Of a stretch of 40,891 nucleotides of DNA, positions 16,988 to 25,700 are shown piece after piece. The position numbers and the translations under genes are program-made. Under the pieces are notes generated by a model. It did no database searches, was not told the origin of the DNA, and worked only from the letters and a program-made list of their open reading frames with translations. How positions within the stretch are numbered: the first letter of the stretch is position 1; each line of letters begins with the position of its first letter. Source of the DNA: Gemmatimonadota bacterium (GTDB taxonomy: Bacteria; Gemmatimonadota; Gemmatimonadetes; JACCXV01; JAHWKZ01); NCBI GenBank assembly GCA_025937815.1, contig JAICQP010000006.1:1-40891 (forward strand), in the 5' to 3' direction.

Positions 16988-17016
16988 CCGCGTTCAATCG
17001 AACGCGGAGCCCTTTT
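16988..17016 (+). terminator. Rho-independent terminator-like hairpin after the diguanylate cyclase
   Basis: CCGCGTTC (16988-16995), loop AATC, GAACGCGG (17000-17007) is a perfect 8-bp stem with a tetraloop, followed by AGCCCTTTT. It starts 9 bases past the stop codon and lies just before the tRNA-Glu gene. The T-run is short. Confidence 0.6.
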
Positions 17017-17061
17017 CGATTCGCTGCGCGGCGAGTAGTTTTGGAGCCTTCCTTCCCGGAA

Positions 17062-17137
17062 GGCCCCATCGTCTAGTGGCCTAGGACGTAGCCCTCTCAA
17101 GGCTAAAACACGGGTTCGAATCCCGTTGGGGCCACCA
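17062..17137 (+). tRNA. tRNA-Glu (CUC anticodon)
   Basis: A 76-base tRNA with the CCA end encoded. The acceptor stem GGCCCCA (17062-17068) pairs with TGGGGCC (17127-17133), with discriminator A and CCA at 17134-17137. The anticodon stem TAGCC/GGCTA encloses the loop CTCTCAA, giving anticodon CTC, which reads GAG (Glu). The T arm has the standard GGTTCGAATCC core. The fold matches the usual bacterial tRNA-Glu. Confidence 0.96.
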
Positions 17138-17177
17138 CTGTGATGCGAGCGGTCACCACGCCGCTCCGTTCAATTCA

Positions 17178-17198
17178 GAGGCGCCCGACCGGCGCCTC
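17178..17198. terminator. Symmetric hairpin between tRNA-Glu and the convergent lipoprotein gene
   Basis: GAGGCGCC, loop CGACC, GGCGCCTC: a perfect 8-bp stem in the 66-base gap between the tRNA (plus) and the lipoprotein stop (minus). It may act on both transcripts. Neither side has a strong T-run. Confidence 0.45.
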
Positions 17199-17203
17199 GC
17201 GGC

Positions 17204-18814
17204 TCACGGCGCCCATGTCGCGAAGGAGTCCGACCCCGTCAGCGATACGTTCGTCTGGTTCGACCCGCCTGCGTCCATCACCCAGATCGTCTGCGTACCG
17301 CTTCTGTCCGACGTAAAGGCGATGGACTGGCCGTCCGGCGACCAGGCCGGACGCGTGTCGACGCCGGTGTCCGTCGTCAGGCGGACTTCGTTCGTGCCGT
17401 CCGCATTCATCACGTAGATGTCGAAGTGCCCGTTGCGGAAGGTGTCGAAGGCGATCTTCGTTCCGTCGGGAGAGAAGTTCGGAAATCGATCCTCGGAGGT
17501 GTTGGTCGTGAGCCGCGTCTGGTCAGAGCCGTCGGCGTCCATGACGTAGATCTCGCGATTCCCGTTGCGTGTGCTTACGAACACGATCTGGGAGCCGTCG
17601 GGAGACCAGCTCGGGGCGCCGTTGTCTCCCAGGGTCGTGAGCTGCAGGGGGTTCGTTCCGTCGGCGTTCATGACCCAGATGTGGGAGCTCCCGCTGCGAT
17701 TAGAGTAGAAGGCGATCTTCGAGCCGTCCGGGGAGAATTCCGGGTCGAAGTTGAACTCGCCGGTGGCGGTGGAGTTCGTCAGCTGATCGAGGTTGGAGCC
17801 GTCGATGTCAGCTGCCCAGATGTTGCTCGTGGCGGCGTTGTCCGAGAAGACGATCGCCTGCCCGTCCGATGACACGTCGGGCTGGCTGTCGTTTCCCCCG
17901 GTCGTCACCTGCTCCTGGTTCGAGCCGTCGGCATCCATGATCCAGAGCCCGCTCCCGGAGCGGGCGAACACGATCCGATCCGGAACGACGATGGCCGTGC
18001 AGGTGACGGTGAAGGTCGTCTCGGCGGTGGCGCCGGCGGATACCGCGACCGTGCGCGGGTTATCGCCGCCGACCGAGCAGTTGGCGGCCACGTCCGCGAG
18101 CTGGACCTGGTAGTCCCCCGGCGCGAGGCCGGGGAAGTCGAGCGAGTCCTCCACGCCGATCGCGCTTCCAGGTCCGCCGCCGACGGTGACGGTGTATCCG
18201 TCCGCGTCGACGTCGTTTCCGCCAGTCGTCGTGACGACCCGCAGATCCCCCGCCGTCGGCGGCAGCGCCGAGCAGGTGACGGTGAACGTCGTCTGCGCCG
18301 TGGCGCCGGAGGCGACCGCGATGGTCCGCGGATTGTTGCCCGCGACCGCGCAGTTGGCGGCGACGTCGCCCAGCTGGACCTGGTAATCCCCGGGCCCCAG
18401 GTTCGGCCTGGTGACGACGGCGTTGGCCCCGATCGGCTCCGCCGTTCCCCCGTCCACGGTCAGCGTGTACCCGTCGGGATCCGGGTCCTCGCCGGTGGTG
18501 CTGGTTGTGATTTCGAGGGCGCCGTCGGAGGGCCCTTCGGCCTCCTGGCACGAGGCGATGATCGCGCGGATGTCGGCGAGGATGAACTGAATGGACTGCC
18601 CGCGGTAGGAGGGCAGGTGCTGACGGAAATTCTGCCATATACACCCGCGGTACCAGCTCAGGGTGAGGTCGCTCCGGGAGAGCTCCTCTCGCAGAAGCGC
18701 CTCGGGGTCGACCGTGCTCGGGGCGGTGGGAGATTCACCGCATCCGGCCCACAGACAGGCCCCCGCGACGATCGTCAGGAACGCGCGCCTCGCCTCGGAT
18801 CCATTCGGCCTCAT
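17204..18814 (-). CDS. Lipoprotein with two Ig/transthyretin-like repeats and a TolB-like propeller
   Basis: A 536-residue exported protein. A signal ends at L-W-A-G-C (C25), followed by G-E-S-P-T-A-P, a lipoprotein N-terminus I associate with Gemmatimonadota-like genomes. Residues about 35-90 form a helical region with two Cys (C58, C89). Two tandem repeats of about 90 residues follow (about 98-187 and 189-279), each with D-x-D-G-Y-T-x-T-V, P-G-D-Y-Q-V-Q-L, D-V-A-A-N-C and T-T-F-T-V-T-C; the two Cys of each repeat could form a disulfide. From 280 to the end are about six PD40/WD40-like blades (W-S-P-D-G-x-x-I-x-F, I-W-V-M-N-A-D-G-T-N) as in TolB. A GGAGGAG ribosome site precedes the ATG. Probably a periplasmic or surface binding protein; ligand unknown. 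Confidence 0.85.
   Translation of the reverse strand: MRPNGSEARRAFLTIVAGACLWAGCGESPTAPSTVDPEALLREELSRSDLTLSWYRGCIWQNFRQHLPSYRGQSIQFILADIRAIIASCQEAEGPSDGALEITTSTTGEDPDPDGYTLTVDGGTAEPIGANAVVTRPNLGPGDYQVQLGDVAANCAVAGNNPRTIAVASGATAQTTFTVTCSALPPTAGDLRVVTTTGGNDVDADGYTVTVGGGPGSAIGVEDSLDFPGLAPGDYQVQLADVAANCSVGGDNPRTVAVSAGATAETTFTVTCTAIVVPDRIVFARSGSGLWIMDADGSNQEQVTTGGNDSQPDVSSDGQAIVFSDNAATSNIWAADIDGSNLDQLTNSTATGEFNFDPEFSPDGSKIAFYSNRSGSSHIWVMNADGTNPLQLTTLGDNGAPSWSPDGSQIVFVSTRNGNREIYVMDADGSDQTRLTTNTSEDRFPNFSPDGTKIAFDTFRNGHFDIYVMNADGTNEVRLTTDTGVDTRPAWSPDGQSIAFTSDRSGTQTIWVMDAGGSNQTNVSLTGSDSFATWAP
17980..18523 (-). repeat. Tandem intragenic repeat (two copies, about 270 bp each)
   Basis: Two head-to-tail copies of the Ig/transthyretin-like module inside the propeller lipoprotein gene, roughly 18250-18523 and 17980-18250. 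DNA identity is visible in blocks such as CAGTTGGCGGC and AGCTGGACCTGGTA, which occur in both copies. Many differences lie between the blocks, so the duplication is not very recent. Confidence 0.75.
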
Positions 18815-19094
18815 CGATTCTCCTCCATGCAGGAAGCGGGATTCGTCGCACGCCCGGGGGCCGCGATGCCATCGCGGTAGCTATCCACGTGGCGCTATTT
18901 GGTGCGGAGTGACCACATTGGATGTCCGGGTCGATGTTCGTCGCAGGTGACTTGCAAGAACGCGGCCCGAGGGAGGAGGGCCGCTTCGTTCGCCATTGCT
19001 GATCCCGCCACCCCGGCTACCTTGCTTCATCGCGCGCGCTTCCACGGTGCTGCCCCCGCAAGGGTAGCGCCCCGCCCACCCAACGGAATCCAGC
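18815..19094. other. 280-bp gap between divergent lipoprotein and MarC genes
   Basis: This gap should hold the promoters of both flanking genes. On the minus side it contains the lipoprotein ribosome site and a short hairpin at 18861-18877 (CCGCGA, loop TGCCA, TCGCGG), probably in the 5' leader. A weak plus-strand pair, TTGCTG at 18996-19001 and TACCTT at 19018-19023 (16 bases apart), could serve the MarC gene. No protein or RNA gene is supported. Confidence 0.45.
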
Positions 19095-19682
19095 GTGGAC
19101 TTCGCCGCCGCCGTTATCACGCTGTTCCTGACCATGGACCCGCTGGGGAACATCCCTCTGTTCCTGTCGGTGCTGAAGTCCGTGCGTCCGGAAAGGCGTC
19201 GGCGGGTTCTGTTGCGCGAGATCCTGCTCGCGTACGTCGTCCTGCTCGCGTTCCTGCTCTTCGGTAGTTACGTGCTCCAGTTCCTGCAGCTCGAGCAGGA
19301 CACGATCAGCATCGCGGGCGGAATCGTGCTGTTCCTCATCGCGGTGCGGATGATCTTCCCACGCGAGCGGTTCGGAGAGAGCGACGAGCTCGAGGGCGAG
19401 CCGTTCCTCGTCCCGCTGGCCGTCCCGCTGATCGCGGGCCCCTCCACGCTGGCCGTCCTCTTACTCTTGCAGCGATCGTCCTCCGGGCAGCCGGTGGCCC
19501 TGCTTTTCGCGCTCACGATCGCCTGGGGGGCGAGCGCGGCGGTGCTGCTGTCGTCCACGTTCCTCTATCGCATCCTGCGGGAGCGAGGATTGATCGCCAT
19601 CGAGCGGCTGATGGGGATGGTCCTGGTGATGATGTCGGTGCAGATGTTCATGAACGGGATCCGCGACTTCCTGGCGCGCTGA
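19095..19682 (+). CDS. MarC-family integral membrane protein
   Basis: A 195-residue protein with about six transmembrane helices. Family hallmarks are M-D-P-L-G-N-I-P-L-F near the N-terminus (residues 14-23), A-G-G-I-V-L-F-L-I-A-V-R-M-I-F in the middle, and V-P-L-A-V-P-L-I-A-G-P-S-T-L. The MarC/YhgN family (formerly UPF0056) has no firmly established transport substrate despite its old link to the mar locus. The start is a GTG preceded by GGAATCCAGC, a weak ribosome site. The 3' end overlaps the convergent glycoamylase-like gene by 35 bases. Confidence 0.92.
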   Translation: MDFAAAVITLFLTMDPLGNIPLFLSVLKSVRPERRRRVLLREILLAYVVLLAFLLFGSYVLQFLQLEQDTISIAGGIVLFLIAVRMIFPRERFGESDELEGEPFLVPLAVPLIAGPSTLAVLLLLQRSSSGQPVALLFALTIAWGASAAVLLSSTFLYRILRERGLIAIERLMGMVLVMMSVQMFMNGIRDFLAR

Positions 19683-21024
19683 GGCGGCGCTCCTCCGTTT
19701 CCAACCAGCCGCCGCGAAACCCGGCGCGCTGGAGACCCTCCTTCAGGTATCGGCAGCCACGCATGAGCTCCCAGATCATGCCGCTCCGGAAATTCTCGAT
19801 CATGAGGACGACGGGACCCTGGTCGAGTCCGTAGTAGCCGCTCGAGATCCAGCCTTTCTTACCGGTCTCCGCCGAACTGTTCCCCGCCGTGGCCGTGTCC
19901 GAAAACGTCGGATTGAAGCTGCACCGGTAGCCGAGCTCGCTCCTCATGTCAGGATAGCGGCTGTCGATCTCGTGCAACGTGCGCACGACGAGGCGGGGCT
20001 CGAAGGGGAGGGAGGCGACCACCGCCCAGGGAGTGAGCGTTCCGTCGTCGGGTCCCCAAGGAACCCCTCGCGCGCGGTAGTCCCAGAAGCGACGCTCCCG
20101 TCCGCCGACCCTCCGAACCGCCGGCCCCGGACCGTCGCTCGCCGAGATCCCCCAGACATGCTCGCCATAGCCCTCGAACGCGCGCGGGTTTCGGACAGCG
20201 TAGCGCTGCTGCACGAGCGCGGCGCGGCGGCTGTTCTCGAAGTAGTCGATTCCCTTCTCGCGCATGAACGCGTCCTGGATTCCGCGAAAATCGATCCATA
20301 CGTGAGACAGCTGATGCATGAAGAGCGACGAGCCGTAGAGGAACTCGATGCCGTAGAGCCTGGTCCACCGGTAGGTGCTGACCCAGGCATCGTAGGCGGA
20401 AGCCTGGAGGGGGTGGGTGGGCGAGCCGAGGGCCAGCGCGTACAGGAGCAGGGCCTCGTTGTAGCCTCGCCAGTGGTAGCGGAGAAAGCCAGCCTCGGGC
20501 TTCCACCCGTGGCACACGGCATCGCCGCCGGCCATGGCCCAGCGCCAGTCTGCCTCGCGGTAGAGCTGGTCCGCCAGCTCCCGCACCTCGCTCTCGGTCT
20601 CGTCGTCCCCGTCGAGATAGGCGGCTGTCGTCAGGCCGCCGGCCAGCAGGAACGTCGTATCGACGGTCGAGACCTCGCAGCGCCTGTGGCGGCGCGCCGT
20701 CCGCATGTCGAGGAAGTGGTAGAAGAAGCCGCGGTGCCCGATCGCGTCCCGATCTCCGCCCGGTCCGTGCCGGAACGTCCGGAGCACGGCTCGCGCCCGA
20801 CCGGCCGCGTCCCGCCGCGATACCCAGCCGCGCTCGGCCGCTACGGGCAGGCAGGCGAGGCCGAAGCCCGTCGCCGCGATGCTGGATGGCGCGCCCTGCT
20901 TGGTGCTGTCCGGAACGAGGCCGTTGACGGGATTGGAGAGATCCCAGAAGTAGCGGAACGTGTCCCGCTCGAGCGCGTCGAGGTTCTGGAGCTGGGCCCC
21001 GGTCAGGGTCTCCACTGACACCAT
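19648..21024 (-). CDS. Glycoamylase-like (PF10091/GH144-type) glycoside hydrolase
   Basis: A 458-residue (alpha/alpha)6-barrel protein of the glucoamylase-like COG5368 group. Its known members in family GH144 are endo-beta-1,2-glucanases. Motifs seen: T-F-R-Y-F-W-D-L near the N-terminus, S-I-A-A-T-G-F-G-L, H-R-G-F-F-Y-H-F-L-D, S-T-V-D-T-T-F-L-L-A-G, the W-R-G-Y-N-E-A-L-L-L-Y-A-L-A-L-G segment, H-Q-L-S-H-V-W-I-D-F-R-G, and W-G-I-S-A-S-D-G-P-G near the active site. I chose the ATG at 21024, because a -10-like TAGAAT lies eight bases before it; a TTG at 21051 would add nine residues. No signal peptide is visible, unusual for this family, so the enzyme may be cytoplasmic. The last 35 bases overlap the MarC gene tail to tail. 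The substrate is inferred. Confidence 0.85.
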   Translation of the reverse strand: MVSVETLTGAQLQNLDALERDTFRYFWDLSNPVNGLVPDSTKQGAPSSIAATGFGLACLPVAAERGWVSRRDAAGRARAVLRTFRHGPGGDRDAIGHRGFFYHFLDMRTARRHRRCEVSTVDTTFLLAGGLTTAAYLDGDDETESEVRELADQLYREADWRWAMAGGDAVCHGWKPEAGFLRYHWRGYNEALLLYALALGSPTHPLQASAYDAWVSTYRWTRLYGIEFLYGSSLFMHQLSHVWIDFRGIQDAFMREKGIDYFENSRRAALVQQRYAVRNPRAFEGYGEHVWGISASDGPGPAVRRVGGRERRFWDYRARGVPWGPDDGTLTPWAVVASLPFEPRLVVRTLHEIDSRYPDMRSELGYRCSFNPTFSDTATAGNSSAETGKKGWISSGYYGLDQGPVVLMIENFRSGMIWELMRGCRYLKEGLQRAGFRGGWLETEERRLSAPGSRGSRS

Positions 21025-21032
21025 AGCACAGC

Positions 21033-21038
21033 ATTCTA
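21033..21038 (-). promoter_or_regulatory. Possible -10 box of the glycoamylase-like gene
   Basis: TAGAAT on the minus strand matches the -10 consensus at five of six positions and sits eight bases before the ATG at 21024. No ribosome site precedes that ATG. No convincing -35 box is seen 16-18 bases upstream, so confidence is low. Confidence 0.3.
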
Positions 21039-21192
21039 AACTCTCCGGCAAGTGGCGGCGGACGAAGGACGAGGCGGCTCGGGGGTGGATTGACTAAGTC
21101 TCTGGGCCACCGAAGATTCCCGACACGCAGAATGGAGACCTTCCCGACGGCGATCCGTGCCAAACTTTGGAATGCTAGATGGAGGAGGGATC

Positions 21193-21963
21193 ATGCCCTG
21201 GAAAGCGGTTGTCGGCGGGATCGCCACGGTGTTGTTGCTGGGTTCCGGGCTCGCGCTCGGTGGATGCCGGGGAGATAGCGCTCGAAACGATTCCCCTGAG
21301 GAGGAGGAGTTCCTGACTCAGGTCGACACGTTGCTGAGCGAGCTCGGCGGCCGCGCGACTGCCAGCCTGGACCGGGGTCAGCGCTGGAGGATGGTGAGTT
21401 CGATGGGCTCGGGGCTTCCGCCCCCCAGCTTCAATCTGCGGAACCTGCCCGAACCCGAAGCCAGGGGCGCGAAGCTGCTCGGAGCATATTGCGTTCAGTG
21501 TCACTCGCTGCCCGCGCCGCAGATGCACGCCGCCGTAGAGTGGCCGATCCTCATGCGCAGGATGGTCATGCGCGCCCAGACGCTTCACGATCGGATGGGC
21601 GGCCCGATGATGCGCGGCATGCTGGGCGAGGTCCTCGTCTCGGGAATGGCGAGCGCGCAGATTCCCACGGTAGAGGACACTGACAGTCTCGTGGCGTATC
21701 TCCAGCGGCACGCCATGCCGGTGGCCACGCCGGAGGAGCTCGGAGACGGCGAGGAGGTGGAGTTCTTCACGGGTCGCTGCGGTTTCTGCCACGAGACCCC
21801 TTCTCCCTCGGCGCACCCGGCTTCCGACTGGCCGGCTGTCCTCGATCGCATGCAAGCGAACATGGCCTTGATGAGCGTGCGGCCCCTGTCGGAGGAGGAA
21901 TCCCGGCGCGTCCTGCGGTATCTGGAGGAGAAATCCGCCTCTCGGCCCGCTGTTCCCGACTGA
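21193..21963 (+). CDS. Dihaem cytochrome c lipoprotein
   Basis: A 256-residue exported c-type cytochrome. The signal ends in A-L-G-G-C with C25 as the probable lipid anchor. Two haem motifs are present, C100-V-Q-C-H104 and C196-G-F-C-H200. Each is followed by P-x-P or P-S-P-S, a His, and a W-P-x-L-x-R-M segment (W117-P ... R-R-M and W213-P ... D-R-M), so the protein looks like two copies of one single-haem module; the Met of R-M could be the sixth haem ligand. The ATG at 21193 is preceded by GGAGGAGGG. It lies 199 bp upstream of actA on the same strand, which suggests a role as electron carrier with alternative complex III (inference). Confidence 0.88.
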   Translation: MPWKAVVGGIATVLLLGSGLALGGCRGDSARNDSPEEEEFLTQVDTLLSELGGRATASLDRGQRWRMVSSMGSGLPPPSFNLRNLPEPEARGAKLLGAYCVQCHSLPAPQMHAAVEWPILMRRMVMRAQTLHDRMGGPMMRGMLGEVLVSGMASAQIPTVEDTDSLVAYLQRHAMPVATPEELGDGEEVEFFTGRCGFCHETPSPSAHPASDWPAVLDRMQANMALMSVRPLSEEESRRVLRYLEEKSASRPAVPD

Positions 21964-22021
21964 CGCCGTAACGCTCGCCGGTTTGATCCGTCGGTCATCT
22001 TTCGGGTCTTGATCCCGCAGT

Positions 22022-22060
22022 GTGTCATCCACTTGACACCCCTGCCCTCCGGCGCATATT
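22022..22060 (+). promoter_or_regulatory. act operon promoter candidate with overlapping dyad
   Basis: A perfect TTGACA (22033-22038) is followed after 16 bases by CATATT (22055-22060), about 100 bases upstream of actA. The -35 box overlaps a perfect inverted repeat, GTGTCA (22022-22027), six bases, TGACAC (22034-22039). The dyad suggests a dimeric regulator; its identity is not known from the sequence. Confidence 0.5.
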
Positions 22061-22162
22061 TCCCGGCGCTTTTCGAGCCCGACCGGCCCCGCCTGACCGA
22101 CCAGCGGGCGCTCCACCAGCATCGACGACCGCATCCAACGTTCACCCAGCCCCGGTGACGGA

Positions 22163-22717
22163 ATGTCGTGTAAAGCGTCTGGCTGGCGACGGTCGAACTC
22201 CCCGATCCTCGCCTGCGTGACAGTCGCGTGGGCTCTCCTGGCCGCAACGGCGTGCGAGCCGACGTGGAAAGCGGAGATCGTCCAGGACACCACTCCCGTT
22301 CAGCCGCTTCAGTTCATGCACGACGTGCACGTATCGGCTGAGAGCATTCCGTGCGCCTACTGTCACTATTCCGCCAACGTATCCGAAGAGGCAGGTATCC
22401 CTCCGGTCGGCACGTGCATGGGGTGCCACCGCTTCGTCCCGGGGACGTCCGACGCATTCAGGACCGAGATCCAGCTGCTGATGGGCTTCGCGGCCGACTC
22501 CCAGCCCATTCCCTGGAACCGGGTATACAGCGTGCCGGCCTTCGTGCAGTTCACCCACAAGCCCCACATTCGCGCGGGTGTCACGTGCGCGCAGTGTCAC
22601 GGCGATGTGGCCAGGATGGTTCAGGTCTCACGCGCGACGCCGCTCTCGATGGGTTGGTGCGTCGACTGTCATCGCACCAATGGGGCGCCGGACGACTGCG
22701 CCACCTGCCACTACTGA
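22163..22717 (+). CDS. actA: Alternative complex III pentahaem cytochrome subunit ActA
   Basis: Exported multihaem cytochrome subunit of alternative complex III, a quinol:electron-acceptor oxidoreductase that replaces the bc1 complex. It has 184 residues with five C-x-x-C-H motifs at 64-68, 85-89, 142-146, 166-170 and 179-183, and extra His residues for bis-His ligation (H53, H56, H132, H135). The N-terminal hydrophobic stretch at about 14-30 ends in A-A-T-A-C (C31) and could be a lipoprotein signal or an uncleaved anchor. The protein ends three residues after the last haem Cys, as is common in ActA. It is the first gene of actABCDEF; 19 bases separate it from actB. Confidence 0.95.
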   Translation: MSCKASGWRRSNSPILACVTVAWALLAATACEPTWKAEIVQDTTPVQPLQFMHDVHVSAESIPCAYCHYSANVSEEAGIPPVGTCMGCHRFVPGTSDAFRTEIQLLMGFAADSQPIPWNRVYSVPAFVQFTHKPHIRAGVTCAQCHGDVARMVQVSRATPLSMGWCVDCHRTNGAPDDCATCHY

Positions 22718-22736
22718 GGGCGGGGCGGAGAGGCCG

Positions 22737-25700
22737 ATGGAGAGACGCGACTTCCTCAAGCTGATCGGAATCACCGGCGCCGGCGCGGCCACGGCCTGCG
22801 ACGCCAAGGTAGGTCCGCAGTCGCTCATCCCCTACATGGTGCCGCCGGAGGACATCACGCCGGGCATTCCCACGTGGTACGCCTCGACCTGCCGGGAGTG
22901 CCCGGCAGGCTGCGGGACGCACGTCAAGACCCGGGAGGGCCGCGTAATCAAGCTGGAGGGCAATCCCGACAGCCCGGTGAACCGCGGCAAGCTCTGCGCG
23001 CGCGGGCAGGCGGCCCACCAGAACCTGTACGACCCGGATCGCTTGAAGGGACCCAAACGGCTCCAGGACGGAGACTACGTCGACGCGCCCTGGGAGGAGG
23101 CGGCCGCCGCGATCGCCGCAGAGATCGGGCGGCTGCGCACGCAGTCGGGCGGCGAGCCCGGCGCCGTTGTCCTGCTGACCGGACTCCAGACCGGCACCCG
23201 CGAGCGGCTCTACGACGAATGGGCCCAGGCTCTGGGAGCTCGGCGCGTCGTCTACGAGCCGTTCGCATACGAGGCCCTGCTCGAGGCGAACCGGCGCGTG
23301 TTCGGCGAGGCGGCGCTGCCCGCCTACGACATCGAAGGGGCGGAGTTCGTGATATCCTTCGGGGCCGAGTTCCTCGAGACATGGATCTCGCCGGTCCGCT
23401 ACGCGGGACAGTGGGCGAGGATGCATGCCTTCCGCGGGGACGAGGCGGTCGAGAAGGGGATCTTCGTGGCGGTCGAGCCGCGGCTGTCGATGACGGCCTC
23501 GAACGCCGACGAGTGGGTGTCGGTCAAGCCCGGCACGGAATACCTCGTCGCGCTCGCCATGGCGAACGTGCTGGGGGCGGGAGGCGAGGCGTCCGAGTGG
23601 ACGCCCCAGCGGGCAGGGGAAGCAACCGGAGTCGATCCGGCGACGATCGAGCGCCTGGCGCGCCTGTTCGCCGACAAACGAAGCGTCGCGCTCCCGGGCG
23701 GGATCTCCACGTCCCATCCGAAAGCGACCGCCGCCGCCGTGGCGGTGAACCTCCTCAACCGCGCGGGCGGCGCCTTCGGGGACACCGTCACGCTGTCCGC
23801 TCCCGTGACGGGCCCGGTGGCGGGGTCCTACCGCGCCATCGTCGACCTCGTCAGCGAGATGCAGACCGGGACGATCCAGGCGCTGCTCATCGCGGATGCC
23901 AACCCCGTGTACTCGCTTCCTCCGGCGCTCGGGTTCGCGGAGGCCCTCCGCCAGGTGCGGCTTCGGGTTTCGTTCAGCTCGGTGTTCGACGAGACCTCCG
24001 CCTGGTGTCACTGGCTCCTGCCCGATCACACCCCGCTCGAGTCGTGGGGCGATTGGGTGCCCCAGCAGGACGTGATCGGCATCCAGCAGCCCGCCATGCG
24101 TCCGGTCTTCAACACGCGCGCGACCCCCGACGTCCTGCTCGACGTGTGGCGCGCGATAGGCGGAGGCGAGGAAGGCGCGGCGGCGCCGGAGGAGGCCACG
24201 TGGTACGACTACTTGCGCGCCGCGTGGAGCGATCGAGCGCCGGACGAGCGAGCGTGGGCCGCGGTCCTCAAGGCGGGGGGCATCTGGGAAGCTGCGGCCG
24301 TCACGCCCTCCTACCTTCAGCCGACCGACGCGGCGACCGCCGGGCGGGCGGGGGCGGGCGCCGCCGCGACGGCCGAAGCCGGCGGCGGCGAGGCGGCGGA
24401 CTTCAGCCCGGCGGAGTTCGAGGGACCGTCGGGCGAAGGCACGTTCGCGCTCGTCGTCTACCCCCAGCTCGCGCTCTACGACGGTCGCACTGCCAACCGC
24501 CCGTGGCTCCAGGAGCTGCCGGACCCGGCGACGACGGTCGCCTGGCAGACCTGGGTCGAGCTCCACCCCGAGACCGCCGACGAGCTGGGTCTGGTCAACG
24601 GGGACGTCGTCTCGGTCGACTCGGGGCATGGCTCGGTCGAGGCGCCGGTCATCCGCTATTACGGCGCGCGGCGGGACACGGTCGCCATGCCGCTCGGCCG
24701 CGGCCACGACCGGATGGGACGCTTCGCGGCGGGCCGGGGAGTGAACCCGATCGCCCTGTTGCCCCCGACGGCGGATGCGGACAGCGGCGGCTTCGCCTGG
24801 CAGGGCGTTCGCGTTCAGCTGACGAAGACGGGCGCGAAGGTCGAGCCGCTGACATTCCAGGGGTCGGACTCCGACCACGGCCGCGACCTGGCCGAAGCGA
24901 TTCCGATGGCGGAAGCGCTCCGCCTGGCCTCGGGAGGCGCGGAGGAGCACGTCGAAGAGCACGTGGTGGGGGAGGACATACCGCTCACCGTCGAGCGCGT
25001 GGCGCGGGACTCGGACTCCGAGAGCCCGTATCGGTGGGGCATGGCGATCAGCGTCGACGCGTGCATCGGATGCAACGCCTGCGTCGCCGCGTGCAGCGCA
25101 GAGAACAACCTGCCCTTCGTGGGCCCCGAGCGCGTGGCCCGCAGCCGCTTCATGAACTGGATCCGGATCGAGCGCTATTTCGAGGAAAAGCCGGGCGGCG
25201 GGGTCGAGACCCACCACCTGCCGATGCTGTGCCAGCACTGCGGCGCGGCGCCGTGCGAGCCGGTCTGTCCGGTTTATGCCACCTATCACAATCCGGACGG
25301 TCTCAACGTGCAGGTCTACAACCGTTGCGTGGGCACCCGCTACTGCTCGAACAACTGCCCGTACAAGGTCCGCTACTTCAACTGGTTCCAGTATGAGTGG
25401 CCTGAGCCCCTGAACTGGGGTCTGAACCCGGACGTGACGGCGCGCGAGAAGGGCGTGATGGAGAAGTGCACCTACTGCGTGCAGCGCATCAACGCCGCCA
25501 AGATCGTCGTCAAGGATCAAGGGCCGGACGCGGTGATACCCGAAGGGATGTTCCAGACCGCTTGCCAGCAGACGTGCCCCACCGACGCGATCGTCTTCGG
25601 AAATCTCAAGGATCCCGCGAGCCGGGTGGCGCGGCTGGCTGGCGGACCGCTGGCGTACAGCGCCCTGGAGCACCTGAACACCCGGCCCGCGAATTTCTAT

